Shown: positions 18,077 to 28,044, counted from the first letter of the stretch. The stretch is 64,000 nucleotides of DNA from Acidobacteriota bacterium (GCA_021730945.1 JAKFYH010000029.1:36091-100090); one strand, 5' to 3'. The notes: a model not told the origin generated them from the letters alone. A program made the numbers and translations.

Positions 18077-19456
18077 ATGTCATCGAATGATCCACTCAAG
18101 GCCGCGTACGATCACGCCACCCGTTTCATGAGTGAGGCCGGACAACGGCACGTGGGCGCGCGCGCCACTCGTGAGGAACTGCTCGACGCGCTGGGTGGGC
18201 CGCTGCCAGCGGGGCCCACCGATCCGGCGGAGGTCATCAATCACCTGGCGCTGGCGGCCGACCCGGGTCTCGTCGCCACCATCGGCCCGCGCTACTTCGG
18301 TTTTGTCACCGGCGGATCGGTGCCGGTGACGGTCGCCGCCGACTGGCTGGTGAGTTCGTGGGACCAGAACGCCTGCCTCTTTGTCACCTCACCGGCGGCG
18401 TCGGTCATGGAGGACGTGGTTTCGTCGTGGATCGTCGACCTCCTGGGCTTGCCAGCCAGGGCCGGCGTGGGTTTCGTCACCGGTTGCCACATGGCGAACT
18501 TCACCTGCCTGGCCGCCGCCCGTCATGAAGTGCTGCACCGCGCCGGATGGAATGTCGAGACCCGGGGCCTGCGGGGCGCGCCGCGGGTGCGGGTGCTGGT
18601 GGGCGGCGAGGTGCACGTCTCGGCGGTCGGCGCCCTGCGCTATCTCGGATTTGGCAGCGACGAATTGGAGACCGTGCCGGTCGATGACCAGGGGCGCATG
18701 CGCGCCGATGCGCTGCGACGGCAATTGGGCGATGGCCGCGGGCCGATGATTGTGTGCGCCCAGGTCGGCAACGTCAGTACGGGCGCCAGCGATCCGGTCG
18801 CCGACATCATCGCGATGGCGCATGCGTGCGGGGCGTGGGTCCATGTCGACGGCGCCTTTGGCTTGTGGGCCGCGGCGGTGCCGGAGCTGCGCGCGCAGGT
18901 CCACGGCATCGACGGCGCCGACTCGTGGGCGACCGACGCGCACAAGTGGCTGAATGTGCCGTACGACTCGGGCCTGGCGATCGTCGCCGACACGGCGCCG
19001 TTGCGCGCGGCGATGGGCATGAAGGCGTCCTACCTGCAGCGGGGCGACGATGAGGAGCGGATCGGGATGGACTGGGCGCCCGAGTCATCGCGCCGGGCGC
19101 GGGTGGTCCCGCTCTACGCGCTGTTGCGCGCGCTCGGCCGCGACGGCATCGCCGGCATCGTCCGCCGCAACTGCGCGCTGGCGCGCCGCATGGCCGCGCG
19201 GCTGGCGGCGGCGCCGGGGGTCACCCTGCTCAATGAGGTGCCGCTCAACCAGGTGCTGGTGCAGTTTCGGGATGACCAGACGACCACCGCCGTGATCGCC
19301 CGCATTCAGGCCGAGGGCACGTGCTGGGCGGGCGGAGCGTTCTGGCAGGGGAAGCAGGCCATGCGCATTGCCGTATCGAACTGGTCGACGACCGAAGCGG
19401 ACATCGATCGCTCGGCCGAGGCGATGCTGGCGTGCTACCGCGCTACGGTTTCTTGA
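18077..19456 (+). CDS. PLP-dependent decarboxylase family protein (group II, aromatic-L-amino-acid decarboxylase-like)
   Basis: 459 residues. The PLP-binding lysine K290 is in the canonical ATDAHKWLNVPYDSG block. Other blocks are YFGFVTGGSVPVTVAADWL, VTSPAASVMEDVVSSWIVDLLGLP, GFVTGCHMANFTCLAAARHEVL and WVHVDGAFGLWAA. These fit the group II decarboxylase / tyrosine decarboxylase family, in which bacterial members act on aromatic or acidic amino acids or as aldehyde synthases. Substrate unknown. It lies 58 bases after the CoA-transferase gene on the same strand. Its 3-prime end overlaps the convergent gene by 14 bases. Confidence 0.87.
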   Translation: MSSNDPLKAAYDHATRFMSEAGQRHVGARATREELLDALGGPLPAGPTDPAEVINHLALAADPGLVATIGPRYFGFVTGGSVPVTVAADWLVSSWDQNACLFVTSPAASVMEDVVSSWIVDLLGLPARAGVGFVTGCHMANFTCLAAARHEVLHRAGWNVETRGLRGAPRVRVLVGGEVHVSAVGALRYLGFGSDELETVPVDDQGRMRADALRRQLGDGRGPMIVCAQVGNVSTGASDPVADIIAMAHACGAWVHVDGAFGLWAAAVPELRAQVHGIDGADSWATDAHKWLNVPYDSGLAIVADTAPLRAAMGMKASYLQRGDDEERIGMDWAPESSRRARVVPLYALLRALGRDGIAGIVRRNCALARRMAARLAAAPGVTLLNEVPLNQVLVQFRDDQTTTAVIARIQAEGTCWAGGAFWQGKQAMRIAVSNWSTTEADIDRSAEAMLACYRATVS

Positions 19457-20129
19457 CCGGGGCCTTCTTGGGCGCCGGGCCCGGGGTGAATTCCAGCATC
19501 ACGTTGCTGATGGTCGCGATCGGCCGGCCCGCGGCGGCGAAGTTGTCGGTGCCGTCGGGCCGCATGACCGTGAGCTTCTCGCCCAGCACCGACACCTGAC
19601 CTTCAATCGCGGCGGGGAGCGTCATGGTGATGAACTCGTCGCCGGTGGGCGCGACCGCCTTGACCCCGCCGGGACCGGCCCCGCCGCTGATGCGGTCGAA
19701 TAAGTCCGCGTCGGTACGAAACTCGCTCTGCACGATCGCCCGTTCGATCAGCGTGTTATCCATCGACAGCACGCCGACGGTCGCGGTGTACTTGCGATAG
19801 GCCTGCTTCTGCTTGATGAGCTCGGCTGAATAGGTGTGCCGGGCGTGGAGTTCGAACATCAGCTTCACGGGCCCGCGATGCGGCGGCACGGTGATCAGGA
19901 TGCCCTCGAGCGGATCGCGCGAGGTGAGCACGTCGCAAAAGCGGCGCCCGGTGGCGACGCCGCGGCCCAGTTCGGCCGGGCACTGCAACTCGGCCTGAAT
20001 GCGCGAGATGATCGGCGGCGCCACCTTTCTGGCGGCCGGGGCTTTCTTGGGTGTGGTCTTGCGGGTCTGTGCGTCGAGCGACGGGGTGAAGATGAGGCCA
20101 ACGCACAGAAGAGCCAGCATCACGCGCAT
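19443..20129 (-). CDS. Secreted hypothetical protein
   Basis: 228 residues from ATG 20129. A signal peptide (MRVMLALLCVGLIFTPSLDAQ) is followed by a lysine/alanine-rich linker and a domain with CPAELGRGVATGRRFCDVL (two cysteines that could pair) and beta-rich segments (GILITVPPHRGPVKLMFELHARHTY). The C-terminus PAPKKAPVKKP is basic. I do not recognise a family. A TATAAT hexamer ends only four bases before the ATG, so the message could be leaderless. The stop overlaps the end of the convergent decarboxylase gene by 14 bases. Confidence 0.75.
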   Translation of the reverse strand: MRVMLALLCVGLIFTPSLDAQTRKTTPKKAPAARKVAPPIISRIQAELQCPAELGRGVATGRRFCDVLTSRDPLEGILITVPPHRGPVKLMFELHARHTYSAELIKQKQAYRKYTATVGVLSMDNTLIERAIVQSEFRTDADLFDRISGGAGPGGVKAVAPTGDEFITMTLPAAIEGQVSVLGEKLTVMRPDGTDNFAAAGRPIATISNVMLEFTPGPAPKKAPVKKP

Positions 20130-20132
20130 GAC

Positions 20133-20181
20133 CAATTATAAGCAGGAGTCCAGGAGATGAAGCGCATTGAATTCTCCTGCT
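20133..20181 (-). promoter_or_regulatory. TATAAT element plus stem-loop between folE and the secreted protein gene
   Basis: On the minus strand, AGCAGGAG and CTCCTGCT (20141-20148 and 20174-20181) can form an 8-bp stem downstream of the folE stop. It is followed by TATAATTGG. TATAAT (20133-20138) also looks like a -10 box placed so close to ATG 20129 that transcription would start at or near the start codon. So the same bases may serve as folE terminator and downstream promoter. No clear -35 box is seen. Confidence 0.4.
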
Positions 20182-20199
20182 CCTTTAATCTCCGGCGCC

Positions 20200-20862
20200 T
20201 CACTCGTCGTGATCGTGGGTATGGTGCGGAATCGGCATGCCGGTCACAGAAAAGGTGCCGCTCCTGAGCTTCAACAGTTCGAGGAACTCCATGCGCGTGC
20301 GTGCCTGCTCCCGGAACGCCCCGAGCATGGCGCTGGTAATCGTGTAGGAGTTCTGCTTTTCCACGCCGCGCATGGACATGCACAAGTGGGTGCCTTCGCA
20401 CACGACCGCCACGCCGAGGGGCTTAATCTTCTCGGTGATGGTCTCGGCGATTTGATTGGTCATCCGCTCCTGCAACTGCAGGCGGCGGGCGAAAATGTCC
20501 ACCAGGCGCGGGATCTTGCTGAGGCCGATCACGCGCTTGTTCGGGATGTAGGCAACGTGGCACTTGCCGAAGAACGGCAGCAGGTGATGCTCGCACAGGC
20601 TGTAGAAGTCGATGTCGCGGACAATCACCATCTCGCTATAATCGACGGTGAACAAGGCGCCGTTCAGCACCTCATCCACGTCCGCCTGGTAGCCGCTCGT
20701 GAGAAACCGCAACGCCTTATCGACCCGCCGCGGCGTCTTGACCAACCCCTCGCGGGTGGGGTCTTCGCCGAGCTCGATCAGCAAGCGCTGGATCAGATCC
20801 TGCATCTGGTTATTGTATATCTCGGCTTGCGGCGTCACCGGGACGACGGTTTCTGGGGCCAT
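20200..20862 (-). CDS. folE: GTP cyclohydrolase I
   Basis: Converts GTP to 7,8-dihydroneopterin triphosphate, the first step to folate or pterins, as a cytoplasmic homodecamer. The zinc site is complete: [18 protein letters not shown] with Cys and His, and the second Cys in [26 protein letters not shown] and [10 protein letters not shown] are family blocks. ATG 20862 is chosen because AAGGATGGC supplies a ribosome site; ATG 20889 would add MAAAASKDG. From 20862 it has 220 residues, normal length. The C-terminal tail HHTHDHDE is histidine-rich. Its start codon overlaps, on the other strand, the likely start codon of the TPR gene. Confidence 0.95.
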   Translation of the reverse strand: MAPETVVPVTPQAEIYNNQMQDLIQRLLIELGEDPTREGLVKTPRRVDKALRFLTSGYQADVDEVLNGALFTVDYSEMVIVRDIDFYSLCEHHLLPFFGKCHVAYIPNKRVIGLSKIPRLVDIFARRLQLQERMTNQIAETITEKIKPLGVAVVCEGTHLCMSMRGVEKQNSYTITSAMLGAFREQARTRMEFLELLKLRSGTFSVTGMPIPHHTHDHDE

Positions 20863-21562
20863 GCCATCCTTGGATGCAGCGGCCGCCATCCAGGTTCCAA
20901 ACGGCGACCCGGACGCGCTCTACCGGGACCGCGAGCAGCTGAACAGCGCGCAGCAGGCCACCGAAATCTGGGCCGCACGCCTGGCTGCCAATCCGATGGA
21001 CTTCACCTCGGCCTATCGCCTGGCGCAGGCGCGCTACTGGCTGGGGACCAACGGACTGCCGGAGGCGCAACGCAAGGCCGCCTTGGAGGCCGGCATCGCC
21101 GCCGCGCGGGCCGCCATGGCCATCGACCAGGGCCGGCCCGAGGGTCACTTCTGGCTGGCCGCCAACATGGGCGCACTGGCCGAATCGTTTGGCTTGCGGC
21201 AAGGCATCAAGTACCGCGGGCAGATTCGCGATGCGCTCGAACGGACCCTGGCCATCGATCCGGCCTTTCTGCAGGGCTCGGCCGACCGCGCGCTGGGCCG
21301 CTGGTATTTCAAGGTGCCCGGCCTGTTCGGGGGCAGCAACCAGAAATCCGAGGCACACCTCCGCAAGGCCCTCACCTACAATCCCCAAAGCGTGATCTCA
21401 TACATCTTCCTGGGCGATACGCTCGCCGACATGGGGCGGAAGGACGACGCCCGTCGGGCCTATCAGGCCGCCATCGACGCGCCGTTGGACCCGGACTGGA
21501 CCCCTGAGGACCGGCGCTTCAAGGCCCAGGCCAGGCAGTTGCTGCAACGACTGTCGCGCTGA
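20861..21562 (+). CDS. TPR-repeat protein
   Basis: 233 residues starting at [11 protein letters not shown]. The protein is almost entirely tetratricopeptide-like helices ([82 protein letters not shown]). No strong signal peptide is evident from this start. The frame extends upstream to 20699, but that part lies inside folE on the other strand. It lies six bases before the hybrid kinase gene, so the pair is probably an operon and this protein could be a partner of that kinase. Confidence 0.8.
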   Translation: MPSLDAAAAIQVPNGDPDALYRDREQLNSAQQATEIWAARLAANPMDFTSAYRLAQARYWLGTNGLPEAQRKAALEAGIAAARAAMAIDQGRPEGHFWLAANMGALAESFGLRQGIKYRGQIRDALERTLAIDPAFLQGSADRALGRWYFKVPGLFGGSNQKSEAHLRKALTYNPQSVISYIFLGDTLADMGRKDDARRAYQAAIDAPLDPDWTPEDRRFKAQARQLLQRLSR

Positions 21563-21568
21563 CGCTGC

Positions 21569-23413
21569 ATGAGCAGATCAGACGACACCCTGTTCTCCCT
21601 CGACCCCGAGCAATCGCGGCGCGCGCAGTACCGGCGCGGCTACGCGCTGAACGTCATCCAGATTCCGGCCATGCGGGTCATTGGCTTTGCCATGATGACC
21701 CTGGCGGCATTCCTCTACGACCTCAACCTGCCTGAGTTTCCGCGGGCCGGCATCCTCACCCTGCTGGCCATCAACCTGGGCTACACGCTGGCCGCGCTGG
21801 CGGTGGTCCGGCTGCTCTACGACCGCGTCGGCCGATTCGACCTGACGCTGCTGTTCCTGCACCTCGACGTGGTGATGTGGCTGTTCACCATGCACCACGT
21901 CGGCGCCGCCGATCAGCTGTTCGCCTTCTTCCTGCTGGTCCGTGTCGGCGACCAGGTCGGTTTCGGGTTCCGTCGCGCGTTCTACTTCAACCATGTCGTC
22001 GTCGCCACCTACCTGGGGTACCTGGCATGGCTGGCCTGGGGCACCGGCGCCGGCATCGCGTGGGAAGCACACCTGTATGTCGCCGCCACGCTCTACGCAA
22101 TTGGCACCTACATCGCCATCACCGGCATCGCGATCGAATCGCTGCGCAAGCGTTCCAGTGCGGTGGTCCGCCAGGCCCGTGACCTGCTGGTCCAGCTCGA
22201 GAAACGGACGGCGGAACTGGGCGCCCAGGCGCTCGAACTCGAGCAGGCCAAGGTGCAGGCCGAGGGCGCCAGCCAGGCCAAGTCGGCGTTTCTGGCGACG
22301 ATGAGCCACGAAATCCGCACGCCAATGAACGGCGTGATCGGCATGACCAGCCTGCTGCTCGACACGCCGCTCAATCCGCAACAGCGCGAGTTCACGGAAA
22401 CCATCCGCCAGAGCGGCCAGAACCTGCTGGTGATCATCAACGACATCCTGGACTTCTCCAAGGTCGAGTCCGGCACCGTGACACTGGCGCGGGCGCCGTT
22501 CGCCGTGACCGACGCCGTGACACGCAGCGTCGATCTGCTGGCGCCGCAGGCGCGGGAGAAGTCAATCGCGCTGGAATGCACGATCGACCCCGGAGTGCCG
22601 GCGCGGGTGCTCGGTGATGCCGAGCGCCTGCGGCAGGTCTTGATCAACCTGATCGCCAACGCCATCAAGTTCACCGACCACGGTCAGGTGCGCGTGTCGG
22701 TTGCGGTGGCCCCGCCGGCCGGCGAGGCACCGGTCACGCTGACATTCTCGGTGGCCGACAGCGGCATCGGCATTCCCGCCGAGGTCCAGGACCTGCTGTT
22801 CCGGCCGTTCTCGCAGGTGGATAGCGGCATAGCCCGCCGCTACGGCGGCACCGGCCTGGGACTGGCGATCAGCAAGCGGCTGGTCACGGCCATGGGCGGA
22901 CGCATCTGGGTGGAGAGCCGGGCCGGCGAGGGGGCTCGTTTCAGTTTCACGCTGCCGACCGAAGCGGTGCCGGAGGTGGCCGAACCGCAGGCCGTGGAGA
23001 TTTCGCCTTTCGACCCGGCACTGGGCCAACGCGTGCCGCTCCGCATCCTGCTGGCCGAAGACAACGCCGTCAATCGGCGAGTGGCCCTGGCCATGCTCCA
23101 GCGTTTCGGCTACCAGGCCGACGTCGCCGCCAACGGTCTGGAAGCGCTCGCGGCGGTCAAGCGCCAGGCCTACGACCTGGTGTTGATGGACATCCAGATG
23201 CCCGAGATGGACGGGCTCGAAACCACGCGGTCCATCGTGGCGCTCGGCCCGGGCGCGGCGCGGCCGCGGATCATCGGCCTCAGCGCCAATGCCATGACCG
23301 AAGACGTGCAGGCGGCGCGGTCGGCGGGCATGGACGACTACCTGTCCAAGCCCATCACGCCGGCCGGCCTGCGCGAGATGCTGGTCAAGTGGGGGTCGGC
23401 TCCGGCTACTTAG
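21569..23413 (+). CDS. Hybrid sensor histidine kinase / response regulator
   Basis: 614 residues. About six membrane helices lie between residues 30 and 195, then a coiled-coil (about 205-235), and a HisKA domain with [14 protein letters not shown] (H247). The ATPase domain has [20 protein letters not shown] and [17 protein letters not shown]-terminal receiver domain has phospho-acceptor D541 in [13 protein letters not shown] and the K of YLSKPIT. There is no HPt or output domain, so phosphate likely passes to an HPt protein encoded elsewhere. The membrane sensor part has no periplasmic domain of note, suggesting intramembrane or cytoplasmic sensing. Its last bases overlap the convergent hydroxyacyl-CoA dehydrogenase gene by eight bases. 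Confidence 0.93.
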   Translation: MSRSDDTLFSLDPEQSRRAQYRRGYALNVIQIPAMRVIGFAMMTLAAFLYDLNLPEFPRAGILTLLAINLGYTLAALAVVRLLYDRVGRFDLTLLFLHLDVVMWLFTMHHVGAADQLFAFFLLVRVGDQVGFGFRRAFYFNHVVVATYLGYLAWLAWGTGAGIAWEAHLYVAATLYAIGTYIAITGIAIESLRKRSSAVVRQARDLLVQLEKRTAELGAQALELEQAKVQAEGASQAKSAFLATMSHEIRTPMNGVIGMTSLLLDTPLNPQQREFTETIRQSGQNLLVIINDILDFSKVESGTVTLARAPFAVTDAVTRSVDLLAPQAREKSIALECTIDPGVPARVLGDAERLRQVLINLIANAIKFTDHGQVRVSVAVAPPAGEAPVTLTFSVADSGIGIPAEVQDLLFRPFSQVDSGIARRYGGTGLGLAISKRLVTAMGGRIWVESRAGEGARFSFTLPTEAVPEVAEPQAVEISPFDPALGQRVPLRILLAEDNAVNRRVALAMLQRFGYQADVAANGLEALAAVKRQAYDLVLMDIQMPEMDGLETTRSIVALGPGAARPRIIGLSANAMTEDVQAARSAGMDDYLSKPITPAGLREMLVKWGSAPAT

Positions 23414-24263
23414 CCGGGTAGTCGTAGAAGCCCTTGCCCGACTTCTTGCCGAGGTGTCCGGCCAGCACCATCCGCTTCAAGAGCGGCGGCGGCGCAAAGC
23501 GGGTCTCGCGGAATTCCTCGAACATGATGTTGGCGATGTAAAACGTGGTGTCGAGGCCGACGAAGTCGAGCAAGGTGAAGGGCCCCATCGGATAGCCGCA
23601 CCCGAGCTTCATGCCGTTGTCGATGTCCTCGACCGTCCCCAGGCCGTCCTCGAGGCAGCGGATGGCATCGAGCAGGTACGGCACGAGCAGGCGATTGACG
23701 ATGAAACCGCCGCGATCCGGTGCGGTGACAGGCTCCTTGCCAATCGCCCGCGCAAACGCCATCAACGCGTCGTGCGTCTCCTGGCTGGTGGCGAGCGCCC
23801 GGATCACCTCCACCAGCTTCATCAGCGGCACCGGATTGAAGAAGTGCAGGCCGGCCACCTTGTCGGGCCGCTTGGTCGCCGCGCCGAGTTCGGTGATGCA
23901 GAGCGATGAGGTGTTCGAGGCAATCAGGCAGTGCGCGCCGACCACCGCTTCGACCTGGGCGTAAGCCTGTTTCTTGATCTCGACGTTCTCAATAATCGCC
24001 TCGATGATCAGATCGCAGTCCTTGAGGTCGGCGTACGCAGTGGCCCCGGTCAGATTGGCCAGCACCGTGGCCTTCTGCTCGGGCGTGACCTTGCCCTTCT
24101 CGATGCCACCAGTCAGGAACTTGTCGATGCGGCCGAGTCCCTTCTTGAGGATGTCTTCGTTCACTTCCAGGACGTAGGTCTTGAACCCGGCCGCGGCCGA
24201 GATCTGCGCAATGCCCGCGCCCATCAACCCACACCCCAACACACCCACGGTCTTGATTGCCAT
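23406..24263 (-). CDS. 3-hydroxyacyl-CoA (3-hydroxybutyryl-CoA) dehydrogenase
   Basis: 285 residues, the single-domain length of PaaH/Hbd-type enzymes. The NAD-binding motif is [15 protein letters not shown]. The catalytic His-Glu region is [17 protein letters not shown], with SNTSSL before it. The C-terminal dimerisation part has [16 protein letters not shown] and [16 protein letters not shown]. It oxidises 3-hydroxyacyl-CoA with NAD in fatty-acid or butanoate metabolism. The ATG overlaps the upstream thiolase stop by one base (TAATG), so the two steps of beta-oxidation are coupled. Confidence 0.94.
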   Translation of the reverse strand: MAIKTVGVLGCGLMGAGIAQISAAAGFKTYVLEVNEDILKKGLGRIDKFLTGGIEKGKVTPEQKATVLANLTGATAYADLKDCDLIIEAIIENVEIKKQAYAQVEAVVGAHCLIASNTSSLCITELGAATKRPDKVAGLHFFNPVPLMKLVEVIRALATSQETHDALMAFARAIGKEPVTAPDRGGFIVNRLLVPYLLDAIRCLEDGLGTVEDIDNGMKLGCGYPMGPFTLLDFVGLDTTFYIANIMFEEFRETRFAPPPLLKRMVLAGHLGKKSGKGFYDYPAK

Positions 24264-25444
24264 TACAGTGCCTCCACGATCATCGCGATGCCCTGGCCGC
24301 CGCCGATGCAGGCCGAGGCGACGCCGTATTTCTTGCCGCGACGGCGCAGTTCGAGCAGCAGCGTCAGCAGGATGCGGGCGCCGCTGGCGCCGAGCGGATG
24401 GCCGAGCGCAATCGCGCCGCCGTTGACGTTCACCTTGTCGCGGTCGAGGCCGAGTTGCTTCTCGCACGACAGATACTGCGCGGCGAAGGCCTCGTTGATC
24501 TCGATCAGGTCGAGGTCGGCGAGCGCGAGGCCAGCCGTGTCCAGCGCCTTGCGAATCGACGGCACCGGCCCCATCCCCATCAGGGTCGGATCCACGCCCA
24601 CGGTCGCCCACGACACGATGCGGCCAAGCGGCGCCAGGCCGCGCGCCTTGACCGCGGCCTCACCGGCAATCACCAGCGCCGCGGCGCCATCGACGATGCC
24701 GCTGGCATTGCCGGCGGTGACCACGCCGTCCTTCTTGAACGCGGCCGGCAGCTTGGCCAGGATTTCCATCGTGGTCTCGGGTCGCAGGTGGTCGTCCTGC
24801 TCGACCAGGGTCGCGCCCTTGCGGGTCTTGATTTCCACCGGCACCACTTCGTCCTTCATGATCCCGGACGTCCAGGCCTGGTGCGCCCGCTGCTGGCTGC
24901 GCAAGGCGTAGGCGTCGGCCTCCTCGCGGGTGATGCCGTATTTGACGGCGCAGTTCTCGGCGGTGATCGCCATCGAGCAGCCGGCATAGGGATCGGTGAG
25001 GCCTTCCCACAGCCAGTCTTCGAGCTTGCCCTGGCCCAGCTTGAAGCCCGAGCGCGCGCCGCGAATGACATGCGGCACCTGGCTCATGTTCTCCATGCCG
25101 CCGGCCAGCACCATGCCGGCTTCTTCCAACTGGATGTGCTGGGCGCCGCTCAGCACGGCCTGGATGCCGGATCCGCACAGGCGGTTCACGGTCAGCGCCG
25201 GCACGCCGATTGGCACGCCGGCCTTGAGGCCGACATGACGTCCGCCGTAATGGGCATCAACACTGCTCTGCTGCACGTTGCCGAATACGACGTGATCGAT
25301 CCACTCCGGCATCACACCGGTCCGATCGAAGGCGCCTTTGGACGCGGCGGCGGCGAGGTCGATCGCCGAGACGTCCTTGAGGGCGCCAACATGCTGGGTC
25401 ATCGGCGTCCGCGCGCCGCCGAGAATGAAAACGTTCTTTGCCAT
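24263..25444 (-). CDS. Acetyl-CoA acetyltransferase (thiolase)
   Basis: 393 residues, typical thiolase length. The acyl-acceptor cysteine C90 is in NRLCGSGIQAV, the histidine in NGGAIALGHPLGASG, and the second catalytic cysteine in ASACIGGGQG. INEAFAAQ is the family NEAF motif. It cleaves 3-ketoacyl-CoA or condenses two acetyl-CoA. Together with the coupled dehydrogenase it forms the last two steps of beta-oxidation or the first two of polyhydroxybutyrate/butanoate synthesis. The order thiolase-dehydrogenase is compatible with either direction. Confidence 0.94.
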   Translation of the reverse strand: MAKNVFILGGARTPMTQHVGALKDVSAIDLAAAASKGAFDRTGVMPEWIDHVVFGNVQQSSVDAHYGGRHVGLKAGVPIGVPALTVNRLCGSGIQAVLSGAQHIQLEEAGMVLAGGMENMSQVPHVIRGARSGFKLGQGKLEDWLWEGLTDPYAGCSMAITAENCAVKYGITREEADAYALRSQQRAHQAWTSGIMKDEVVPVEIKTRKGATLVEQDDHLRPETTMEILAKLPAAFKKDGVVTAGNASGIVDGAAALVIAGEAAVKARGLAPLGRIVSWATVGVDPTLMGMGPVPSIRKALDTAGLALADLDLIEINEAFAAQYLSCEKQLGLDRDKVNVNGGAIALGHPLGASGARILLTLLLELRRRGKKYGVASACIGGGQGIAMIVEAL

Positions 25445-25494
25445 AATTTATCGGCGGCACTAAAGTGCCGCCCTCCGGGACAACTTCTCTCGTC

Positions 25495-26544
25495 CTAGTT
25501 CTGAATTCGCTTCGCGATCCAATCGCCGACCTCGCGCGTGCCGAGCCGGCCGCCAATATCTGCCGTGGTCTGATCTTCGACGATCGCCGCTTCCACCGCG
25601 CGCTCGATGGCCCTGGCCTCGTCAACGGCGCCCAGCGTCTCCAGCATCAACGCCGACGACAGGATGGCGCCCATCGGGTTGGCCACGTTCTTTCCCGCCA
25701 GCGGTGGCGCCGAGCCGTGGACCGGTTCGAATAACGAGGTCTTGCCCGGGTGAATGTTGCCCGAGGCCGCCATGCCGAGCCCGCCCTGCAGCGCGCCGCC
25801 GATGTCGGTGACGATGTCGCCGAACAGGTTGTTGGTGACGATCACCTGATACTGGCCGGGATCCTTCACGAGGAACATGGCCAGGGCGTCAATGTATTGA
25901 TGCGTGGCGGTGACGGCCGGGTACTCGGCCGCCACTTGCTTGTAGACGCGCTGCCACAGGGCGTGCCCCTGCTGCATGACGTTGCTCTTGTCGGCCATGC
26001 AGACCTTCGTCAGGCCGTTCGCCACGGCATATTCAAAGGCGTGACGAATGATGCGATTGACACCCTTGAAGGTGTTGACCTCTTCCTGGATGGCCACTTC
26101 GTCGGCCGTCCCCGCCTTGAAGCGGCCACCGACACTGACATACGCGCCTTCGGTATTTTCGCGGAACACCACAAAGTTGATGTCCTTGCGGCCGCGATCT
26201 TTCAGAGGGCACAGGCGATCGTCGAGCAGCCGGACCGGACGGTAGTTCACGTACAGGTCGAGCTCGAAGCGGGTGCCGAGCAGGATATCGCGGGCATGCT
26301 TGTTGTCGCCCACCCGCGGGTCGCCCAGCGCGCCGACGAAGATGGCCTGGAACTGGTCGCGCAGCATCTGGTAGCCGTTGGCCGGCAGCGTCTCGCCGGT
26401 CGCCAGGTAGTGATCGGCGCTCCACGGCAAATGCACCAAATCGAACGTCCGGCCAAACACTTCGCCAACCGCGCGTAGCACCTTGACGGCTTCCGCCGTC
26501 ACGTCCTTGCCGATGCCGTCGCCGGGAATAACTGCGATTCTCAT
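25495..26544 (-). CDS. Isocitrate/isopropylmalate dehydrogenase family protein (LeuB/tartrate dehydrogenase-like)
   Basis: 349 residues of beta-decarboxylating dehydrogenase. It has IPGDGIGKDVTAEA at the N-terminus, FRENTEGAYVSVGG, the catalytic YAVANG and K of MADKSNVM, and NLFGDIVTDIGGALQGGLGMAASGNI with the metal-binding aspartates. LeuB, tartrate and homoisocitrate dehydrogenases share these blocks. No leuA, leuC or leuD is nearby and it sits between two thiolase genes, so I do not assign leuB. The gap upstream is filled by GAAACT and CAACTTT word repeats. Confidence 0.87.
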   Translation of the reverse strand: MRIAVIPGDGIGKDVTAEAVKVLRAVGEVFGRTFDLVHLPWSADHYLATGETLPANGYQMLRDQFQAIFVGALGDPRVGDNKHARDILLGTRFELDLYVNYRPVRLLDDRLCPLKDRGRKDINFVVFRENTEGAYVSVGGRFKAGTADEVAIQEEVNTFKGVNRIIRHAFEYAVANGLTKVCMADKSNVMQQGHALWQRVYKQVAAEYPAVTATHQYIDALAMFLVKDPGQYQVIVTNNLFGDIVTDIGGALQGGLGMAASGNIHPGKTSLFEPVHGSAPPLAGKNVANPMGAILSSALMLETLGAVDEARAIERAVEAAIVEDQTTADIGGRLGTREVGDWIAKRIQN

Positions 26545-26550
26545 AGGTCT

Positions 26551-26610
26551 TTAAAAACTGAAACTGAAACTAAAACTGAAACTCCCAACTTTCAACTCTT
26601 CAACTTTCAA
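26551..26610. repeat. ACTGAAAC / CAACTTT word repeat (family 2)
   Basis: Four copies of ACTGAAAC or close variants are followed by three of CAACTTT. They run from just upstream of the dehydrogenase start to the stop codon of the next thiolase. The same words build the 50-bp inverted repeat at 32651-32785 and the array at 59699-59740. Confidence 0.85.
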
Positions 26611-27828
26611 CTAACAGATTTCTATCGCCACGGCCATGCCCATGCCGCCGCTCACACACAGGGTGGCGAGGCCGCGCTTCTGCCCGCGCCGCAGCAACTC
26701 GTGCAGCAGGGTCACGATAATGCGCGCGCCGGTGCAGCCGATGGGGTGGCCAAGGGCAATGGCGCCGCCGTTGACGTTCAGTTTCGCCGACGGGATTGGC
26801 ACGTCCTTCAGCACGGCCAGAACCTGCGCCGCAAACGCTTCGTTGATCTCGACCAGATCGAAGTCATCGATGCCGAGGCCGGTGCGCTGCTCCAGCTTCG
26901 CGATGGCCGGCACCGGACCAATCCCCATGAGACGCGGATCGACACCGGCACTGGCCCAGCCGACGATGCGCGCGAGCGGCTGCAGGCCGCGTGCCTCAGC
27001 AAACGCCGCTGAGGCGAGGACCAGCGCCGCGGCGCCGTCGGTAATTCCTGACGCCGCGCCGGCCGTGATGATGCCGTCGTGACCCTCGACCGTCGGAAAC
27101 ACCAGCGGCAGCTTGCTCAGGGCCTCCATCGTCGACCCTGGCCGCGGGTGTTCGTCGACGGCGAACTCGGTGGACTTGCCGCGCTCGGTGATGGTCACTG
27201 GCGCGATCTCGCGGTCGAAGTAGCCGGCCTGCTGCGCCGCTTCGGCCTTGCGCTGGCTGTCGAGGGCAAAGGCGTCGGACTGCTCGCGGGTGATGCCGTA
27301 TTGACGCGCCAGCACCTCCGCGGTCTCGCCCATGATCAGGCCGGACAGCGGATCCTGGAAGCCGTCGCGATACATGGCGTCGACGAACGAGAAGTGGCCC
27401 ATCTTGTGCCCCCACCGCGCGTCAGCGGCGTCGACGAGGTAGGGGACGCGGCTCATGTTCTCGATGCCACCGGCGAGGACCACATCCGACTCGCCGAGCA
27501 GGATGCTCTGGGCGCCAGACGCCACCGCTTGCATACCCCCGGCGCACGCCTTGTTGATGGTGTAGGCCGGCGCGGCGTCCGGCACGCCGGCGCGATGGCC
27601 GACCTGGCGCGCCGGGTTGGGACCCACGCCGGCGGGCCGGCCGTGTCCCATCAGTACTTCCTGGATGTCGGCGGCCGCGACACCGGCGCGCCGCAGCGCG
27701 GCCCGAGCCGCCACGGCGCCGAGCTCGGCGGCGTGGACGTCCCGAAGGGCCCCGCCGAACCTGCCAATTGGGGTCCGGGCGGCACCAAGAATCACGACTT
27801 GTTGAGCTGGGGCCTCGGTGGGGGGCAT
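26611..27828 (-). CDS. Thiolase family protein (acetyl-CoA C-acyltransferase)
   Basis: 405 residues. The nucleophilic cysteine C95 is in NKACAGGMQAV. The histidine is in NGGAIALGHPIGCTG and the distal cysteine in ATLCVSGGMGMAVAIE. INEAFAAQ is present. It is clearly paralogous to the thiolase at 24263-25444 but diverged. Two thiolases in one cluster usually differ in chain length or direction. A short palindromic site of TetR-operator type lies 15 bases upstream of its start. Confidence 0.94.
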   Translation of the reverse strand: MPPTEAPAQQVVILGAARTPIGRFGGALRDVHAAELGAVAARAALRRAGVAAADIQEVLMGHGRPAGVGPNPARQVGHRAGVPDAAPAYTINKACAGGMQAVASGAQSILLGESDVVLAGGIENMSRVPYLVDAADARWGHKMGHFSFVDAMYRDGFQDPLSGLIMGETAEVLARQYGITREQSDAFALDSQRKAEAAQQAGYFDREIAPVTITERGKSTEFAVDEHPRPGSTMEALSKLPLVFPTVEGHDGIITAGAASGITDGAAALVLASAAFAEARGLQPLARIVGWASAGVDPRLMGIGPVPAIAKLEQRTGLGIDDFDLVEINEAFAAQVLAVLKDVPIPSAKLNVNGGAIALGHPIGCTGARIIVTLLHELLRRGQKRGLATLCVSGGMGMAVAIEIC

Positions 27829-27843
27829 GGAAAAAAGATTCTA

Positions 27844-27860
27844 TCAAACGAACGTTCAAA
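27844..27860. promoter_or_regulatory. Possible TetR-type operator upstream of the thiolase
   Basis: TCAAACGAACGTTCAAA is an imperfect palindrome around the perfect 8-bp core GAACGTTC. It lies just upstream of the thiolase start (27828) on the minus strand. TetR-family regulators of fatty-acid genes commonly use sites of this kind. No regulator gene is visible nearby, so this is a suggestion only. Confidence 0.35.
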
Positions 27861-27914
27861 AAAGCCCAGTAAATCCGGGGCAAATCACGGATCGTGACTG
27901 TGGCCTGGCCCCTC

Positions 27915-27926
27915 AACTGCGCAGTT
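27915..27926. promoter_or_regulatory. 12-bp perfect palindrome in the thiolase/TonB-receptor gap
   Basis: AACTGCGCAGTT reads the same on both strands. It lies inside a larger GTGACT...AGTCAC inverted repeat, 119 bases upstream of the receptor start. A TAAAAT hexamer lies between it and the receptor gene. It could be an operator for the receptor promoter. Confidence 0.35.
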
Positions 27927-28044
27927 AGTCACAGGAATCTACGTGTTCGTCCCACATTTGGCCCCCTGACTGGGCTAAAATTCATCTGTTAAGTTTTACT
28001 TTTTCCCGTTGTGTTGTTGTTGCTTTTCCAAAGGAGGAAAGGTG

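Noticed and set aside
25495..26544. leuB of leucine biosynthesis
   Set aside because: Family motifs fit, but no leuA/C/D gene is nearby and the neighbours are thiolases, so the specific name is not supported.
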